DNA from: Eremothecium cymbalariae DBVPG#7215
Lineage: Eukaryota > Ascomycota > Saccharomycetes > Saccharomycetales > Saccharomycetaceae
Length of the DNA: 64,000 nt
NCBI RefSeq assembly: GCF_000235365.1
Contig: NC_016455.1
Span: forward strand, 496,001 to 560,000
Reading direction: 5' to 3'
The position numbers were made by a program, and so were the translations under genes. Below are positions 32,032-41,345 of the stretch, piece after piece (the first letter of the stretch is position 1; each line of letters begins with the position of its first letter). The notes beneath the pieces were generated by a model. It ran no database searches. It worked only from the letters and a program-made list of their open reading frames with translations, and was not told where the DNA came from.

Positions 32032-34086
32032 ATGACTCAACATATATATGACCCAATCACTGATGAAGAGATCGAGTTAACGTCCAAGTTGATCAAGGAA
32101 TTGAACGGTGACGCGAAGATCACGTTCTCTCAAATTGACAGGTTGGAGCCTCCCAAGAAACAGGCGATTGAGTACTTGAACGTGGAACGGTATGGGGGAG
32201 GGCCCTTACCATTTGTTCCGAGAAGGACCTATTGTTACTACTACAAAAACAAGACGGTTCCGTTATACAAGGCGATCGTCAACATTTCAGAGAAGAGAGT
32301 GGTCTCCAATGACTCTGCTGGCGAAGGGGTTGTTGGTCCTGTAAGTCCAGAAAACATTCAAGAAATGCACAGGTTGATTATGGACCATCCCCTTGTTAAA
32401 AGGGAAATTGAGAAGTTGCAATTGCATAAGCTTGCTTATGACCACCCCAGACTGGGCAAACTTCGTTACAAGGTCGTCTGCGAGCCGTGGATTTATGGAA
32501 CTGATTCAGGTGACTCTCGTGTTCCGATGTGCCAGGGGTACATGTACATAAGCTTAGATCATGTGGATGCCAACCAATATTCTGCCCCACTCAAATTCTC
32601 CCCTGTGTTCGAGTTATTAAGTGGGAAGTTTGTAAGAATCGATTACCTGGCTAGCGGGGTTGACGAGAGATACATCAAGGAGACTCTTCCCTATAATCCA
32701 TTGCCCCTTGTAGAATACCACCCTAATGTAATGGAGAATCAGCAGACGAGAGAAGGCTTGAAACCACTAATTATATCTCAGCCGGAAGGGGTTTCATTTA
32801 CCGTCACAGGTACTAAAGTGACTTGGCAGGGCTGGGAGTTCCGTGTAGTTTCCTCTGTAAGAGAGGGTGTTGTATTGTATGACGTGCACTTTAAAGGTCG
32901 CTCCTTATTTTACCGTGTCGCCTTAAATGAGATGACAGTACCTTATGCAGACGGTAGGACTCCAGTTCACAGAAAGCAGGCATTTGATCTCGGAGATTGC
33001 GGATTTGGAAATGCGGCCAATTCTTTGGCACTGGGATGCCACTGTTTGGGTGTGATCAAATATCTAGATGGGAGAAGAGCTGACGTTAATGGTAACCCCG
33101 TGCTCATTCCTTCTACCATATGTATGCACGAGCAAGACTACGGGGTGATGTTCTTACACAAGAATACCATGACTAAAAGTTCTGTAGTAACACGTAGAAG
33201 GGAGTTTATTATCCAGTTGGTTGCAACAGTGGCGAACTATGAGTACGTTCTCAATTATATATTTGATCAGGCCGGTGCAATTACGGTGCAGGTCAGAGCA
33301 ACAGGTATATTGTCAACTACCCCGCAAGATTTGAACACCACCGTTGATTTCTCAACCAATGTAGCCCCCGGTGTCGGTGCCCCTTTCCACCAACATATCT
33401 TGTCTTTTAGGTTCGATAGCAGGCTAGATGGTGATAAGAACAGTGTTGTGTACGATGATTATGTTCCTATGGAGCCTGGCACTGAAATGAATCCGTACGG
33501 TGTGGGGTTCGTCCAAAAGCGGACTTATTTGGAAAAATCTGGTGCAATTGATCAATCACCTTTTACTAACAGGACGTACAAGGTCATTAATGAATCTTCC
33601 ATAAACCCTGTTTCCATGAAGCCGGTGGGGTACAAATTCGAAATGCCTGCAAGGCAAATGCTTCTCGCCCACCCGGAGTCATTTAACACCAAGAGGGCTA
33701 CTTTTGCAACGAAGCAATTTTGGGTAACTAAATATGGAGATGACCAATTGTATGCAGCTGGTGAGTTTACTAATCAGTCCAGAAAGGATACTGGGTTATC
33801 TGAGTGGGCAGATGGGAAGGACTCCGTCAGAAACACTAACGTTGTGGTATGGCCTACATTAGCCTTAACCCATGCTCCAACAACAGAACAATTCCCTGTG
33901 ATGGTATCTGACTTCATGCAGTTCCTCGTTGCACCAGCTTCCTTCTTTACCGAAAACCCGGCACTGGATGTCCCACAAGCTCAAAATAATTTCAACAAGT
34001 CTGCATATTACGAGCAGTATACTTCAGATGGCGCTGCAGAACCCGCCGCCTCTAGTGATGCTTGCCAATGTAAAAGCAACATGTAG
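32032..34086 (+). CDS. Copper-containing primary amine oxidase
   Basis: It oxidatively deaminates primary amines to an aldehyde, ammonia and hydrogen peroxide, using copper and the self-made cofactor topaquinone (TPQ); in yeasts it allows use of methylamine or ethylamine as a nitrogen source. The start is the ATG at 32032 (an in-frame GTG upstream is ignored), giving 684 residues. The TPQ tyrosine is Y403 in NYEY, the catalytic base is D319 in FDLGDCG, and the copper ligands are H453, H455 (FHQHI) and H614 (LTHAP). I see no clear peroxisomal signal: the C-terminus SNM is not SKL-like and no PTS2 is obvious. S. cerevisiae lacks this enzyme. It sits between SDD2 and IRC21, which are adjacent there. 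Confidence 0.96.
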   Translation: MTQHIYDPITDEEIELTSKLIKELNGDAKITFSQIDRLEPPKKQAIEYLNVERYGGGPLPFVPRRTYCYYYKNKTVPLYKAIVNISEKRVVSNDSAGEGVVGPVSPENIQEMHRLIMDHPLVKREIEKLQLHKLAYDHPRLGKLRYKVVCEPWIYGTDSGDSRVPMCQGYMYISLDHVDANQYSAPLKFSPVFELLSGKFVRIDYLASGVDERYIKETLPYNPLPLVEYHPNVMENQQTREGLKPLIISQPEGVSFTVTGTKVTWQGWEFRVVSSVREGVVLYDVHFKGRSLFYRVALNEMTVPYADGRTPVHRKQAFDLGDCGFGNAANSLALGCHCLGVIKYLDGRRADVNGNPVLIPSTICMHEQDYGVMFLHKNTMTKSSVVTRRREFIIQLVATVANYEYVLNYIFDQAGAITVQVRATGILSTTPQDLNTTVDFSTNVAPGVGAPFHQHILSFRFDSRLDGDKNSVVYDDYVPMEPGTEMNPYGVGFVQKRTYLEKSGAIDQSPFTNRTYKVINESSINPVSMKPVGYKFEMPARQMLLAHPESFNTKRATFATKQFWVTKYGDDQLYAAGEFTNQSRKDTGLSEWADGKDSVRNTNVVVWPTLALTHAPTTEQFPVMVSDFMQFLVAPASFFTENPALDVPQAQNNFNKSAYYEQYTSDGAAEPAASSDACQCKSNM

Positions 34087-34371
34087 TCTAGATAACCCGC
34101 ACCAACTGCCACGAGACTGTTTTGCAGAACTCTCTGGCTCGTTATGTATGCCTGCTTTTTTGACAAATTATGACTTATCTATCTATCTATGAACTCTGTT
34201 CTTGTTCTTGTTTTACGATGCACCTGATGATGTGAGCTTGAAGAGCTTCGCATTTTTTTGAAATTAAAAACATGGTCCTCTCTCCTCAGCGATGTCAAGA
34301 CCGGGAGGGGACATCTTACAAATACACAAGAGAATACCTAAGGGTGCAGTTTGACTCTTGTTGTACGTGAA

Positions 34372-34959
34372 ATGGCCGTGGACGGTGAAGCTGCTGAAGA
34401 TAAACGGAGGCTTCTCGGGATGCGGGCCCCCATGCGGCAGCCAGGATGTTCGACTCTGCCTCTTCCAGTGACTCCGCTAAGGCGAGGAGGAGCGGTGACA
34501 ACAGCAAGTAGCACGAAAAGCATTCCTAGAAGCGGAAGGGTACGTTTACAGCCAGGACATTCTGCTTTAGACTGGCAAGCGTTATCGCAATCTCATGGAT
34601 CGCGAGGCACGTTCATACATGGACTAGATGCTTCTTCCAAGTGGTGGGATTACTTTATGGTGCTCCAGCACCCCGCATCAGTGAAGCAACTACAGATGGG
34701 GGTGCCGACATATCGTATCCAGCCGCCGCTTAGAGTTGATAAAATGGTGCTAGAGTCCACGAAGGAAAATGACTGGTGTGTGCTTAAGGGGAGAGTGTAC
34801 TGCATCACTGATTACCTGGACTTTCATCCCGGAGGCGTACAAATCTTGGTAAAGAACTGTCGGGGGAAGGATGCTACAAGGCTGTTTGAGAAGTATCACC
34901 GCTGGGTAAATTTAGAGCAAGTCCTTGCATGTTGTGTGGTTGGAGTTTACGTGTCATAG
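34372..34959 (+). CDS. IRC21: Cytochrome b5-domain protein Irc21
   Basis: This is the homolog of S. cerevisiae YMR073C, a putative cytochrome b5-like heme protein whose deletion raises Rad52 foci; the exact role is unknown. The start is the ATG at 34372; a TTG seven codons earlier in frame is ignored. The 195-residue protein has a low-complexity N-terminus, then a conserved segment KWWDYFMVLQHPASVKQLQM, then the b5 fold with the heme-binding loop FHPGG and the second heme histidine in KYHRW. There is no membrane anchor. It is convergent with the HMG-box gene. Confidence 0.95.
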   Translation: MAVDGEAAEDKRRLLGMRAPMRQPGCSTLPLPVTPLRRGGAVTTASSTKSIPRSGRVRLQPGHSALDWQALSQSHGSRGTFIHGLDASSKWWDYFMVLQHPASVKQLQMGVPTYRIQPPLRVDKMVLESTKENDWCVLKGRVYCITDYLDFHPGGVQILVKNCRGKDATRLFEKYHRWVNLEQVLACCVVGVYVS

Positions 34960-35153
34960 GGCTGGCCAACGGAGGGGATGGAGCAGAGCAGGAGCAGTAC
35001 TTATAAAGCCGACCAACTAAGATGTAGATTATTAAATATATTTGTTCTGCCCACTAGCAACAGTCGCAGAATCTGTACACTTTTTACAGAAGTAATATTT
35101 AAAAGTAGAACAAAGGTAACAATTTGATACAAAAAAAGACATAAAGGGGAAAA

Positions 35154-35184
<31 letters not shown>

Positions 35185-35576
35185 GACGGGGAAAAAAAAG
35201 ACAGAGGAAAAATATAATTAATATTCATTAATGTAAGAAGTATGGGAGGGGGAGCAGGTTTGCGCTATGTGCATCTGGTTTAAAAATGGCTGTTCATTGT
35301 ACGTCTGTCTGTCCTTCAATTTTGTAAGTTTGTTCTAGTCAGTCATGCAGATATGATTTCTTTCTTTCGGAGTGATATCTTGCAACTGTCGAAAAAAAGA
35401 AAGGGTGGAGGAGACACTGACTGATGATGTAGCGCTAGAGGTGTGGTGGAGGCTTCTTTTCTTTCTTCATCCTATAGTACATACAGACCCGCCAGAGAGA
35501 AAGAGAATATATAATTCAAAATTGTAATAGTGGATCTGGATCTGTGAATTTGTAATTGTATTATAATATCGCACAA
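34960..35576. other. Convergent IRC21 / HMG-box 3' region
   Basis: 617 bp between two stop codons. A (TAA)9 microsatellite lies at 35158-35184, with poly-A runs on either side. No gene is supported. Confidence 0.65.
35158..35184. repeat. (TAA)9 microsatellite
   Basis: Nine perfect TAA units lie in the 3' region between IRC21 and the HMG-box gene. Confidence 0.95.
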
Positions 35577-36971
35577 TCAGTGTTCAGCGTTCACGGAAAT
35601 AGTAGTGGAGCTACCTGTGGTATGAACGGAGGTTGCAGGACCGCTGGTTGGCGTGACGTCAGCATCGTCTTCCGGGTAAAACTCTTCCCATTCCTTCAAC
35701 TTTTGCTTATAGGCATCGGTATATTTCTGTTTCTCCTCAGAGGGTAGATTTCTCCACTGCTCCCCAACAAGCTTAGTAATCTCGATCAAGGACTTGTCAG
35801 GATTATCCTTGAGGAGTTTCGGACGCAATTCCGACGTAAACTGAATGAAAGGGCCGGAAGGGCGCTTGGGTGGCAACGTTGCCTCGTACTCCTTCTTGGC
35901 AATACGGTACTTTTCCCAGTTGTCCTTGAATTGTCCGTAAAACGGTTTTTTATCCTCTTCCGAGAGTTCTTTCCAGCGAGCACTAGAAAGCTTAGACAGC
36001 TCGGGGACCTTGGCATCAGGGTATTGTCTTAACAGCTCTTCGCGGATCGACATGGAAAACAAAAAGTACGCAGAAGAAGGCCTTTTGGGCCCCTGTTTTT
36101 TTAACCGCTTACGTTTTTCAATCCGCGACTGCGTCGTACTCATCTTCTTGGGCTGAGGGGCAGGGTTCGCTGACGCCCCCGCACCTGGCCCGGCCCCATA
36201 CTGGTTGTGCCCACGCCGAGCAGACCCTGCGCGCGACCCCGAACGGGAAGTTGGCTGCAAGAACTGCTGTTGGTGGTGCTGCGCAGACGCCTGTTGCGAC
36301 GCGGCCAGCGACGACTGCGGCGGAATCGCATATGTAAACTGCGGCTGGAACTCAAGCATCGCAGGGCCCCCTGCTGCCGCCGCCATTGCGGCGTGGAAAT
36401 ACCTCTGTGAATTTGGCTGCTGGCCCTGCTGGCCCTGCTGCTGCTGGTGATGGTGCTGCTGGCGGTGCTGCTGCTGCTGAGGCTGCCCCTGCACACTCTG
36501 CGCAAACTGATTCATATACTGCGCCGCCGCATACTGCTGCTGCTGCACCGCCTGCTGAGCCTGCTGCTGCTGAGCCTGCTGCTGCTGCTGCTGCTGCTGC
36601 TGCCTCTGACCCCCAAACTGTGCCAGGAATGAATTAAACATAGCGTCTGAAAACTGCTGCGTGTTCTGCTGAGGAAGAGTCGGAATCGTCCCCGGATACG
36701 CAGGCGTCATATAGTACCCCCCGGGCGCCGCAACCATCACCGCAGGATTGTTATTGACAGGACCCCCGGCCCCCGCCCCCTGCGGACCACCGCCTCCCGC
36801 CCCTGCATTCACCGCCGTCCCTGCACCCATAACCGGCCCGCCTCCAACCGCCTGCTGCCTAGGATCCTCCTCGTAATACCCATGTTGCGGTGCCTGCTGC
36901 TGCCCCTGCTGCTGCTGCAGCTGCCCCTGGGCCTGATGTTGTTCCGGCGAACTAATATTTGGAACGTTCAT
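35577..36971 (-). CDS. IXR1: Two-HMG-box DNA-binding protein, single counterpart of Ixr1 and Abf2
   Basis: The 464-residue protein has a Gln-rich N-terminal half and two tandem HMG boxes at about 293-361 (KRPSSAYFLFS...) and 367-436 (PKRPSGPFIQF...). S. cerevisiae has two duplicates, Ixr1 (YKL032C; nuclear, Gln-rich, hypoxic repressor that binds bent or cisplatin DNA) and Abf2 (YMR072W; mitochondrial nucleoid protein). This gene sits where both would be: IRC21 (YMR073C) on one side and TVP18 (YMR071C) on the other, with the YKL block interleaved. The N-terminus (MNVPNISSPEQHQAQ) shows no mitochondrial targeting signal, so it looks Ixr1-like. Gln runs are encoded mainly by CAG. Confidence 0.93.
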   Translation of the reverse strand: MNVPNISSPEQHQAQGQLQQQQGQQQAPQHGYYEEDPRQQAVGGGPVMGAGTAVNAGAGGGGPQGAGAGGPVNNNPAVMVAAPGGYYMTPAYPGTIPTLPQQNTQQFSDAMFNSFLAQFGGQRQQQQQQQQQAQQQQAQQAVQQQQYAAAQYMNQFAQSVQGQPQQQQHRQQHHHQQQQGQQGQQPNSQRYFHAAMAAAAGGPAMLEFQPQFTYAIPPQSSLAASQQASAQHHQQQFLQPTSRSGSRAGSARRGHNQYGAGPGAGASANPAPQPKKMSTTQSRIEKRKRLKKQGPKRPSSAYFLFSMSIREELLRQYPDAKVPELSKLSSARWKELSEEDKKPFYGQFKDNWEKYRIAKKEYEATLPPKRPSGPFIQFTSELRPKLLKDNPDKSLIEITKLVGEQWRNLPSEEKQKYTDAYKQKLKEWEEFYPEDDADVTPTSGPATSVHTTGSSTTISVNAEH

Positions 36972-37999
36972 ATTAAATAGAATAGTACCCTGTATCTGTA
37001 ATTAATTTCCTGCTCCTTCTACTTCTCCAGATTCGTATTTTTGTTTTTCTCTCTTCTTCTTCTAACCTCTATATGCCTCTGCCCTGCCTCTGCGTCTGAT
37101 TGTTATTTGTTTGTTGTTCGTTCGTTTGTTTGTTTGTTTACTATCACTGCGTGCGTAGCCTTGACCTGGCTTATATTTACCGTTCGTTCCCGTCGTTTTT
37201 GTCTATATCCGTGGGAATCTCAGAAAACAAGAAAAATCCGCTATCTGCCTTCGTTAACGTCTCTTCTCTATAGACTGCTGTGTGTGTGCACGCCGTCTGT
37301 CAGTCTATCTTGTTTTGTTCTTGATCTAGTCCTTCCTCTACGTCTCTGGCTGCTCCGTTTCTAAACCGTTATGTGTTAGGTGTTATGTAGGTATGTGTGT
37401 GTCTGTGTCTGTGTTGATCCTATATGGCTTCTTCTGCTTTTCCATATAATCGCTGCGCACAGACTTTGTTTTCCCCCCACGTTTTCCTTTCTTCGATTCT
37501 CGCTCTTTAACCTTTCTTTAAGAGCTCCTTGTGCGTTTACCTTGTTAGACTCTCCTTGTGTGTCTTAGTCTGTAACGAACTGGTATCAAACAGCAGGTTG
37601 TACTTGCAATTCTTACTGAAGAACAGTCTGTGTGTGTATGACGATGGAGTGTGGTGTGTGTGGTGTTGTGTGTTCTCAGAAACAACGCATCTCTCTCAAA
37701 GGAAGCAAAGGAGATAGATATTCAGAAACTACAGCAGTCACATTTGGACGATAGATTGGTTGAAAATTTTGTTCGCGACAGCAAATTTTTCTCTCAGCGG
37801 GGGGAGTGTGTCGGGGGGAGGGGGTGGTGCGTTGTTTAGAGCCGAGCTTGCGTCGGGGCGCCGGGTGTCTGTACGGGGGTGTCTGCGGGGTGTGCACGTG
37901 ATTGTGTGTGGGGAGGAGCCGGGGGCGGCGTGCCGCAGGGGGCGCACGGGCGCGCAGTCTTGTGCGCGCGTGGGCTGGTGGTGGTGTGTGCGGTGGGTG
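36972..37999. promoter_or_regulatory. Long 5' region of the IXR1/ABF2-type gene
   Basis: This 1-kb stretch between the HMG-box start and the CHY-RING stop is pyrimidine-rich on the + strand with TGTGTG tracts (about 37270-37420 and 37630-37670). The last 200 bp turns strongly G-rich (37800-38000). Low-complexity open frames on both strands are not credible genes. A long leader is plausible, as S. cerevisiae IXR1 is known to have one. Confidence 0.55.
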
Positions 38000-39853
38000 T
38001 TAGGGTTCGGGGCTGGAGTCGTCGTCGCTGCTGGGGAGGGAGGTACCTTGTTCGATGAAGTGTGTGAAGGCCTTTGCCAGTTCTGTCCAGGAGGGTGATT
38101 CGGGGCGGTCGGTCATGAACCGTTTGACCTTTGCTGCGAGAGTGGCGCCCAGTCCCTGTGGTGGTTCCGCAGGGTGGATCGGCGGTGGCCGCGGTGCGGA
38201 GCTGCTGGCGCTGCTGGCGCTGCTGGCGGTGTCGCCGGCGGCGTCGCCGCCGGCTTCGACCGCCAGGCGGCCCATATAGTCTTCCACGTCAATCAACGGC
38301 TGCACGGTTTCCCGTTGGTAGTTGGCCTGCAGCAGGCGCTGGCGCACCACGCTCTGCGTGTCTTGTAGGGAGACTCCGTGTTCTTGGTTATTGTTCGTGT
38401 CTCCCAGTTCAGATTTCAGCAGCTGCAGCTGCTGCGTATTGTAACTCAGACAATTGTTGCATCGCAACCCCAAAATATGGTATGCGCAGTTGGACCGCCC
38501 GCCGCAGTCGTTGCAGCGGATTATGCATCTCCATCTGCAGTAGGGCTCTGGCAACGGCTGGTCGTCCACCTCCCTGTCCATGATGCGAAATTGCGCTTCC
38601 ATGTTCACGACGGTAACCTGGCACTGCGGGCATTTGTAGGAGTGCCTGGTGTGGTCGTTGAAACAATGCTGGTGAATTGCATGTCCACATGGGGACATAT
38701 ACACCACTGGCTTGACTGACGTAAACATGTATTCGCCGCATATGGGACAGTTGGACATGGTAGCGCGTTCAATACACCGATGGTTGCCTTGCAACTCCAT
38801 AGATAAACACGCTTGGCACCCATCACAATGGAAAAAATCCTGTCCGAGTCCCAGCCCAAGCCGGCAGATCCCACACTTATCGCAGTGGTATATGTCCTTG
38901 GTGTCGTCATTGTCATACAGAACACATTTGCGACAGAAATACAATGCCAATTCCTGCCCACAGCCTTCGCAACCTGACGTGTTGGGACGTTGCACCTGGT
39001 TACACAGCATGCACACGATCCACTCTGTTTCCTGGCGCTGGAATGGATGGCTGCTGATTGTTTCATCGTGGCAAAAACGGCACGAGTACCATCCCGCACA
39101 CACACGGCAGTACAGTTTACAATTCAGCATGTAATGGCTGCAGCCAAGCGCTCCGGCCTTTTCTTCTGCCGCCGCCTCTGGCGGCGGCGGCGGCGGCGCT
39201 CCTCCCATTGTTGGCGAATAGCCGCCGAACCTGCTCTCTCCGCCCGCCCGCGCAGCGCCTGCGTCTGCAGAAAGAGGGGTGCCGTATTGTCCACTCATCA
39301 ACTTCTGGATCATCCACGCCTTGCGCTCAGCGGACACCTGTTCCAATGCATAGATCTGCCTGATCCTCCCCCGCAGCTGTTCCTGGTCAGCCAACGCGTC
39401 GTCCCATTCCGTCAATCCGCGGTGCTCGTCCTTCGTGGTCTCCCTGGGCAGAGCCAGCTCATGCAATATAGGCATATCCCTCGGCTCGTTGGCAAGCCCA
39501 ACGGCTGAGGGCTCGTGCCCGGCCCCTCGTTTCCGTTCCGCCCCCAGCTCCCCCTCTCGCCGCTCCGCGGGGGGCCCCGCCGCACCATCAGCCCGCCTCC
39601 CACTAAACCCTGCTATCTTGCTCTCCATCAACGCCTTCACCGTCTGCAGCCTGTTCAGCGCACTACTTAACGTAACCCCATCCTGTAAGTCCTTGATGAA
39701 CGTAGACAGCTGGAATCTCAACGACCACTGTGACAGATCTATCTGCGGGAAGCCCCTGCACAACTCGTCAAACTCGTCTACATCCATGCTGCTACTAGCC
39801 TCCTCCTCCTCGTCGTGCTCCTGCTCCTGCTGTTCCTTCCGTAACGTCTTCAT
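38000..39853 (-). CDS. CHY zinc-finger / CTCHY / RING-type ubiquitin ligase (Pirh2/RCHY1-like)
   Basis: It is a probable E3 ubiquitin ligase with the domain order of human Pirh2 and its fungal relatives. The start chosen is the ATG at 39851-39853 (MKTLRKEQQEQEHD), giving 617 residues; a further 50 in-frame codons upstream encode a hydrophobic low-complexity stretch that looks like translated leader. An N-terminal extension of about 235 residues precedes the CHY finger (CSHYMLNCKLYCRVC, about 238), the CTCHY finger (CRKCVLYDND...CDKCGICR), the RING (CPICGEYM...CGHAIHQHCF...CPQC, about 368-415) and a zinc ribbon (CNDCGGRSNCAYHILGLRC). As far as I know S. cerevisiae lacks a CHY-RING gene and only has the small CHY protein Hot13. 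It is inserted between the ABF2 and TVP18 positions. GC content is above the window average. Confidence 0.88.
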   Translation of the reverse strand: MKTLRKEQQEQEHDEEEEASSSMDVDEFDELCRGFPQIDLSQWSLRFQLSTFIKDLQDGVTLSSALNRLQTVKALMESKIAGFSGRRADGAAGPPAERREGELGAERKRGAGHEPSAVGLANEPRDMPILHELALPRETTKDEHRGLTEWDDALADQEQLRGRIRQIYALEQVSAERKAWMIQKLMSGQYGTPLSADAGAARAGGESRFGGYSPTMGGAPPPPPPEAAAEEKAGALGCSHYMLNCKLYCRVCAGWYSCRFCHDETISSHPFQRQETEWIVCMLCNQVQRPNTSGCEGCGQELALYFCRKCVLYDNDDTKDIYHCDKCGICRLGLGLGQDFFHCDGCQACLSMELQGNHRCIERATMSNCPICGEYMFTSVKPVVYMSPCGHAIHQHCFNDHTRHSYKCPQCQVTVVNMEAQFRIMDREVDDQPLPEPYCRWRCIIRCNDCGGRSNCAYHILGLRCNNCLSYNTQQLQLLKSELGDTNNNQEHGVSLQDTQSVVRQRLLQANYQRETVQPLIDVEDYMGRLAVEAGGDAAGDTASSASSASSSAPRPPPIHPAEPPQGLGATLAAKVKRFMTDRPESPSWTELAKAFTHFIEQGTSLPSSDDDSSPEP

Positions 39854-40390
39854 TGTGCCAGACAATATACCATGCACAGAGAGTATAATCAGAAAACAGT
39901 ATTGTATAACCAAGATACAGCAAAAAACAGAACGCAGGAAAAAACGAGAAAAACGGCAAAACCGGGAAAAATCAAAGCCAGAAACAGACAGGGAAAAGAA
40001 CACTAGCTATCGTTTATAACAAAAGAGGTAGAAAATATACAGCTTTTGGCGAGTGTGTGGGCTCGTTCTTCCTCTTTTTTTCGTTCTGGTTCTTTCCTAC
40101 CAAAACCACAGCTTGGTTTGTGTGCTGTTGTAGTTTCTTGGGAGAAGGTTCATGTTTCTATCCGTGCGAGAGAGGGGGTTTTCGCAGCGCCCCCTCAAAG
40201 GGCGAAAAATAGAAAAAACAAAAAATTGTAATAAAGTGGGAACAGGTGTACACACGGTCTGGTGTTGTTTACCCTTCTTTCCCCCGTCTGGTATACGACG
40301 AGTACGTGGGTTTAGCAGAGAGGAGGATAAACAGAACAGACGGACAAGGAGACGGACTGAACTATAAGAAATTTTACTTTGGCGGGCAAG
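39854..40390. promoter_or_regulatory. Divergent CHY-RING / TVP18 promoter region
   Basis: 537 bp. Purine-rich on the + strand at about 39895-39990. No further gene is recognised. Confidence 0.55.
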
Positions 40391-40894
40391 ATGGCAGTGT
40401 CTTTGAAGAGTTTTATCAATGTTCCAGGGATAGTGTCAGATCTTAAATCGTTCAACTTTTCCGTGTATGGGCGTTGGTTTGGTTACATCAATATTATTCT
40501 ATGTATAGCGCTAGGGATTGCCAACATTTTTCATTTTGGGCCTGTGATAATCTTTTCGATTCTGGCTTTAGGACAGGGGTTCTTTCTATTGTTTGTGGAG
40601 GTTCCTTTTTTGGTCAAGATATGTCCGTTGTCTGAGAGGTTTGTTTCGAATGTCAAGATCTTCAACTCCAATATGAAGAGGACGATGTTGTATGGGGTGA
40701 TGGCGGTGATTCAGTGGGTGTCGCTTGTGTTCGAGGTGACGTCGTTGGTTGTTTTGGCGATCTGTCTAACGGTCAGTGCGATCTTTTATGCGTCCGGGTG
40801 GTTGACGAAGCAGGAGTTCAAGGAGAGTAATGTGCTTCGGGGCCCAGGGTCTGATACGTTCCCGCACGAGGCGTCGGTTAGAGAGATGTTGTGA
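40391..40894 (+). CDS. TVP18: Golgi membrane protein Tvp18
   Basis: This is a small multispanning protein of late Golgi (Tlg2-containing) vesicles, linked to vesicle traffic and retention; its biochemical activity is unknown. The start is the ATG at 40391 (MAVSLKSFINVPG); a TTG four codons upstream is not a start. The 167 residues equal the S. cerevisiae length as I recall it. The signature DLKSFNFSVYGRWFGYINI precedes four hydrophobic segments (about 31-50, 53-73, 98-117 and 121-141). TVP18-MOT3-NAT4 follows YMR071-069. Confidence 0.96.
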   Translation: MAVSLKSFINVPGIVSDLKSFNFSVYGRWFGYINIILCIALGIANIFHFGPVIIFSILALGQGFFLLFVEVPFLVKICPLSERFVSNVKIFNSNMKRTMLYGVMAVIQWVSLVFEVTSLVVLAICLTVSAIFYASGWLTKQEFKESNVLRGPGSDTFPHEASVREML

Positions 40895-41345
40895 ATGCGG
40901 TGTGGTATGTGTGTGTTATTACGTTTGTAGGTTTGTGCGCCGGCGCTGCCGCGCCGCATGTTGTTGGGTGGGGTGGTGATACAGAGGTATGTGTGTAGCT
41001 AATATTGCATCGCAGCCCCGGCATCACAGCATGTGATGCCGGGGCTGGCGTTCGACAGTTTTTAGTGGGGCGGTTAGTGGGTATATCTGAAAAAAGTATA
41101 TAGTATATTCGTGTGAAAAATCACTATTGTACAGCATATATGTAAAGTTATACATATTAATACCTATGTGGATAGATAATTAATTAAAGTGGGGGTATGG
41201 TCCGATAAAGAGTGAATAGGATGGTGTGGGAAAACCTTAAAACAAAACAAAAACAGGAAAAACTAATATAGGAAAATTGGAACAGAATTGTCAGAATTGA
41301 ATACTAGTAAGTGAGTGATTTAGGAAGAGACATAAAGGAGGGGGG
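40895..41345. other. Convergent TVP18 / MOT3 3' region with a GC hairpin
   Basis: 451 bp between two stop codons. It contains the 10-bp palindrome GCGCCGGCGC near 40940 and a 16-bp-arm hairpin at 41013-41047, then AT-rich DNA. No gene. Confidence 0.65.
41013..41047. repeat. GC-rich perfect inverted repeat (16-bp arms, 3-nt loop)
   Basis: Arms at 41013-41028 (CAGCCCCGGCATCACA) and 41032-41047 (its exact complement reversed) flank GCA. It lies between the ends of two convergent genes, about 120 bp past the TVP18 stop. Confidence 0.95.

Noticed and set aside
36200..36640. Open frames antisense to the Gln-rich part of the HMG-box gene, rich in Ala or Leu
   Set aside because: They are mirror frames of CAG repeats; such frames appear opposite any poly-Gln stretch. 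The same applies to 42,239-42,640 and 63,120-63,410.
38055..39508. Long open frames on the + strand opposite the CHY-RING gene
   Set aside because: They are shadows of a GC-rich coding sequence whose minus-strand frame encodes an intact multi-domain zinc protein.
39854..40003. Fifty-codon upstream extension of the CHY-RING protein, which would look like a signal sequence
   Set aside because: It is poly-Phe/Ser low complexity. The ATG at 39,853 begins the normal hydrophilic N-terminus, and cytosolic zinc-finger ligases need no signal peptide.
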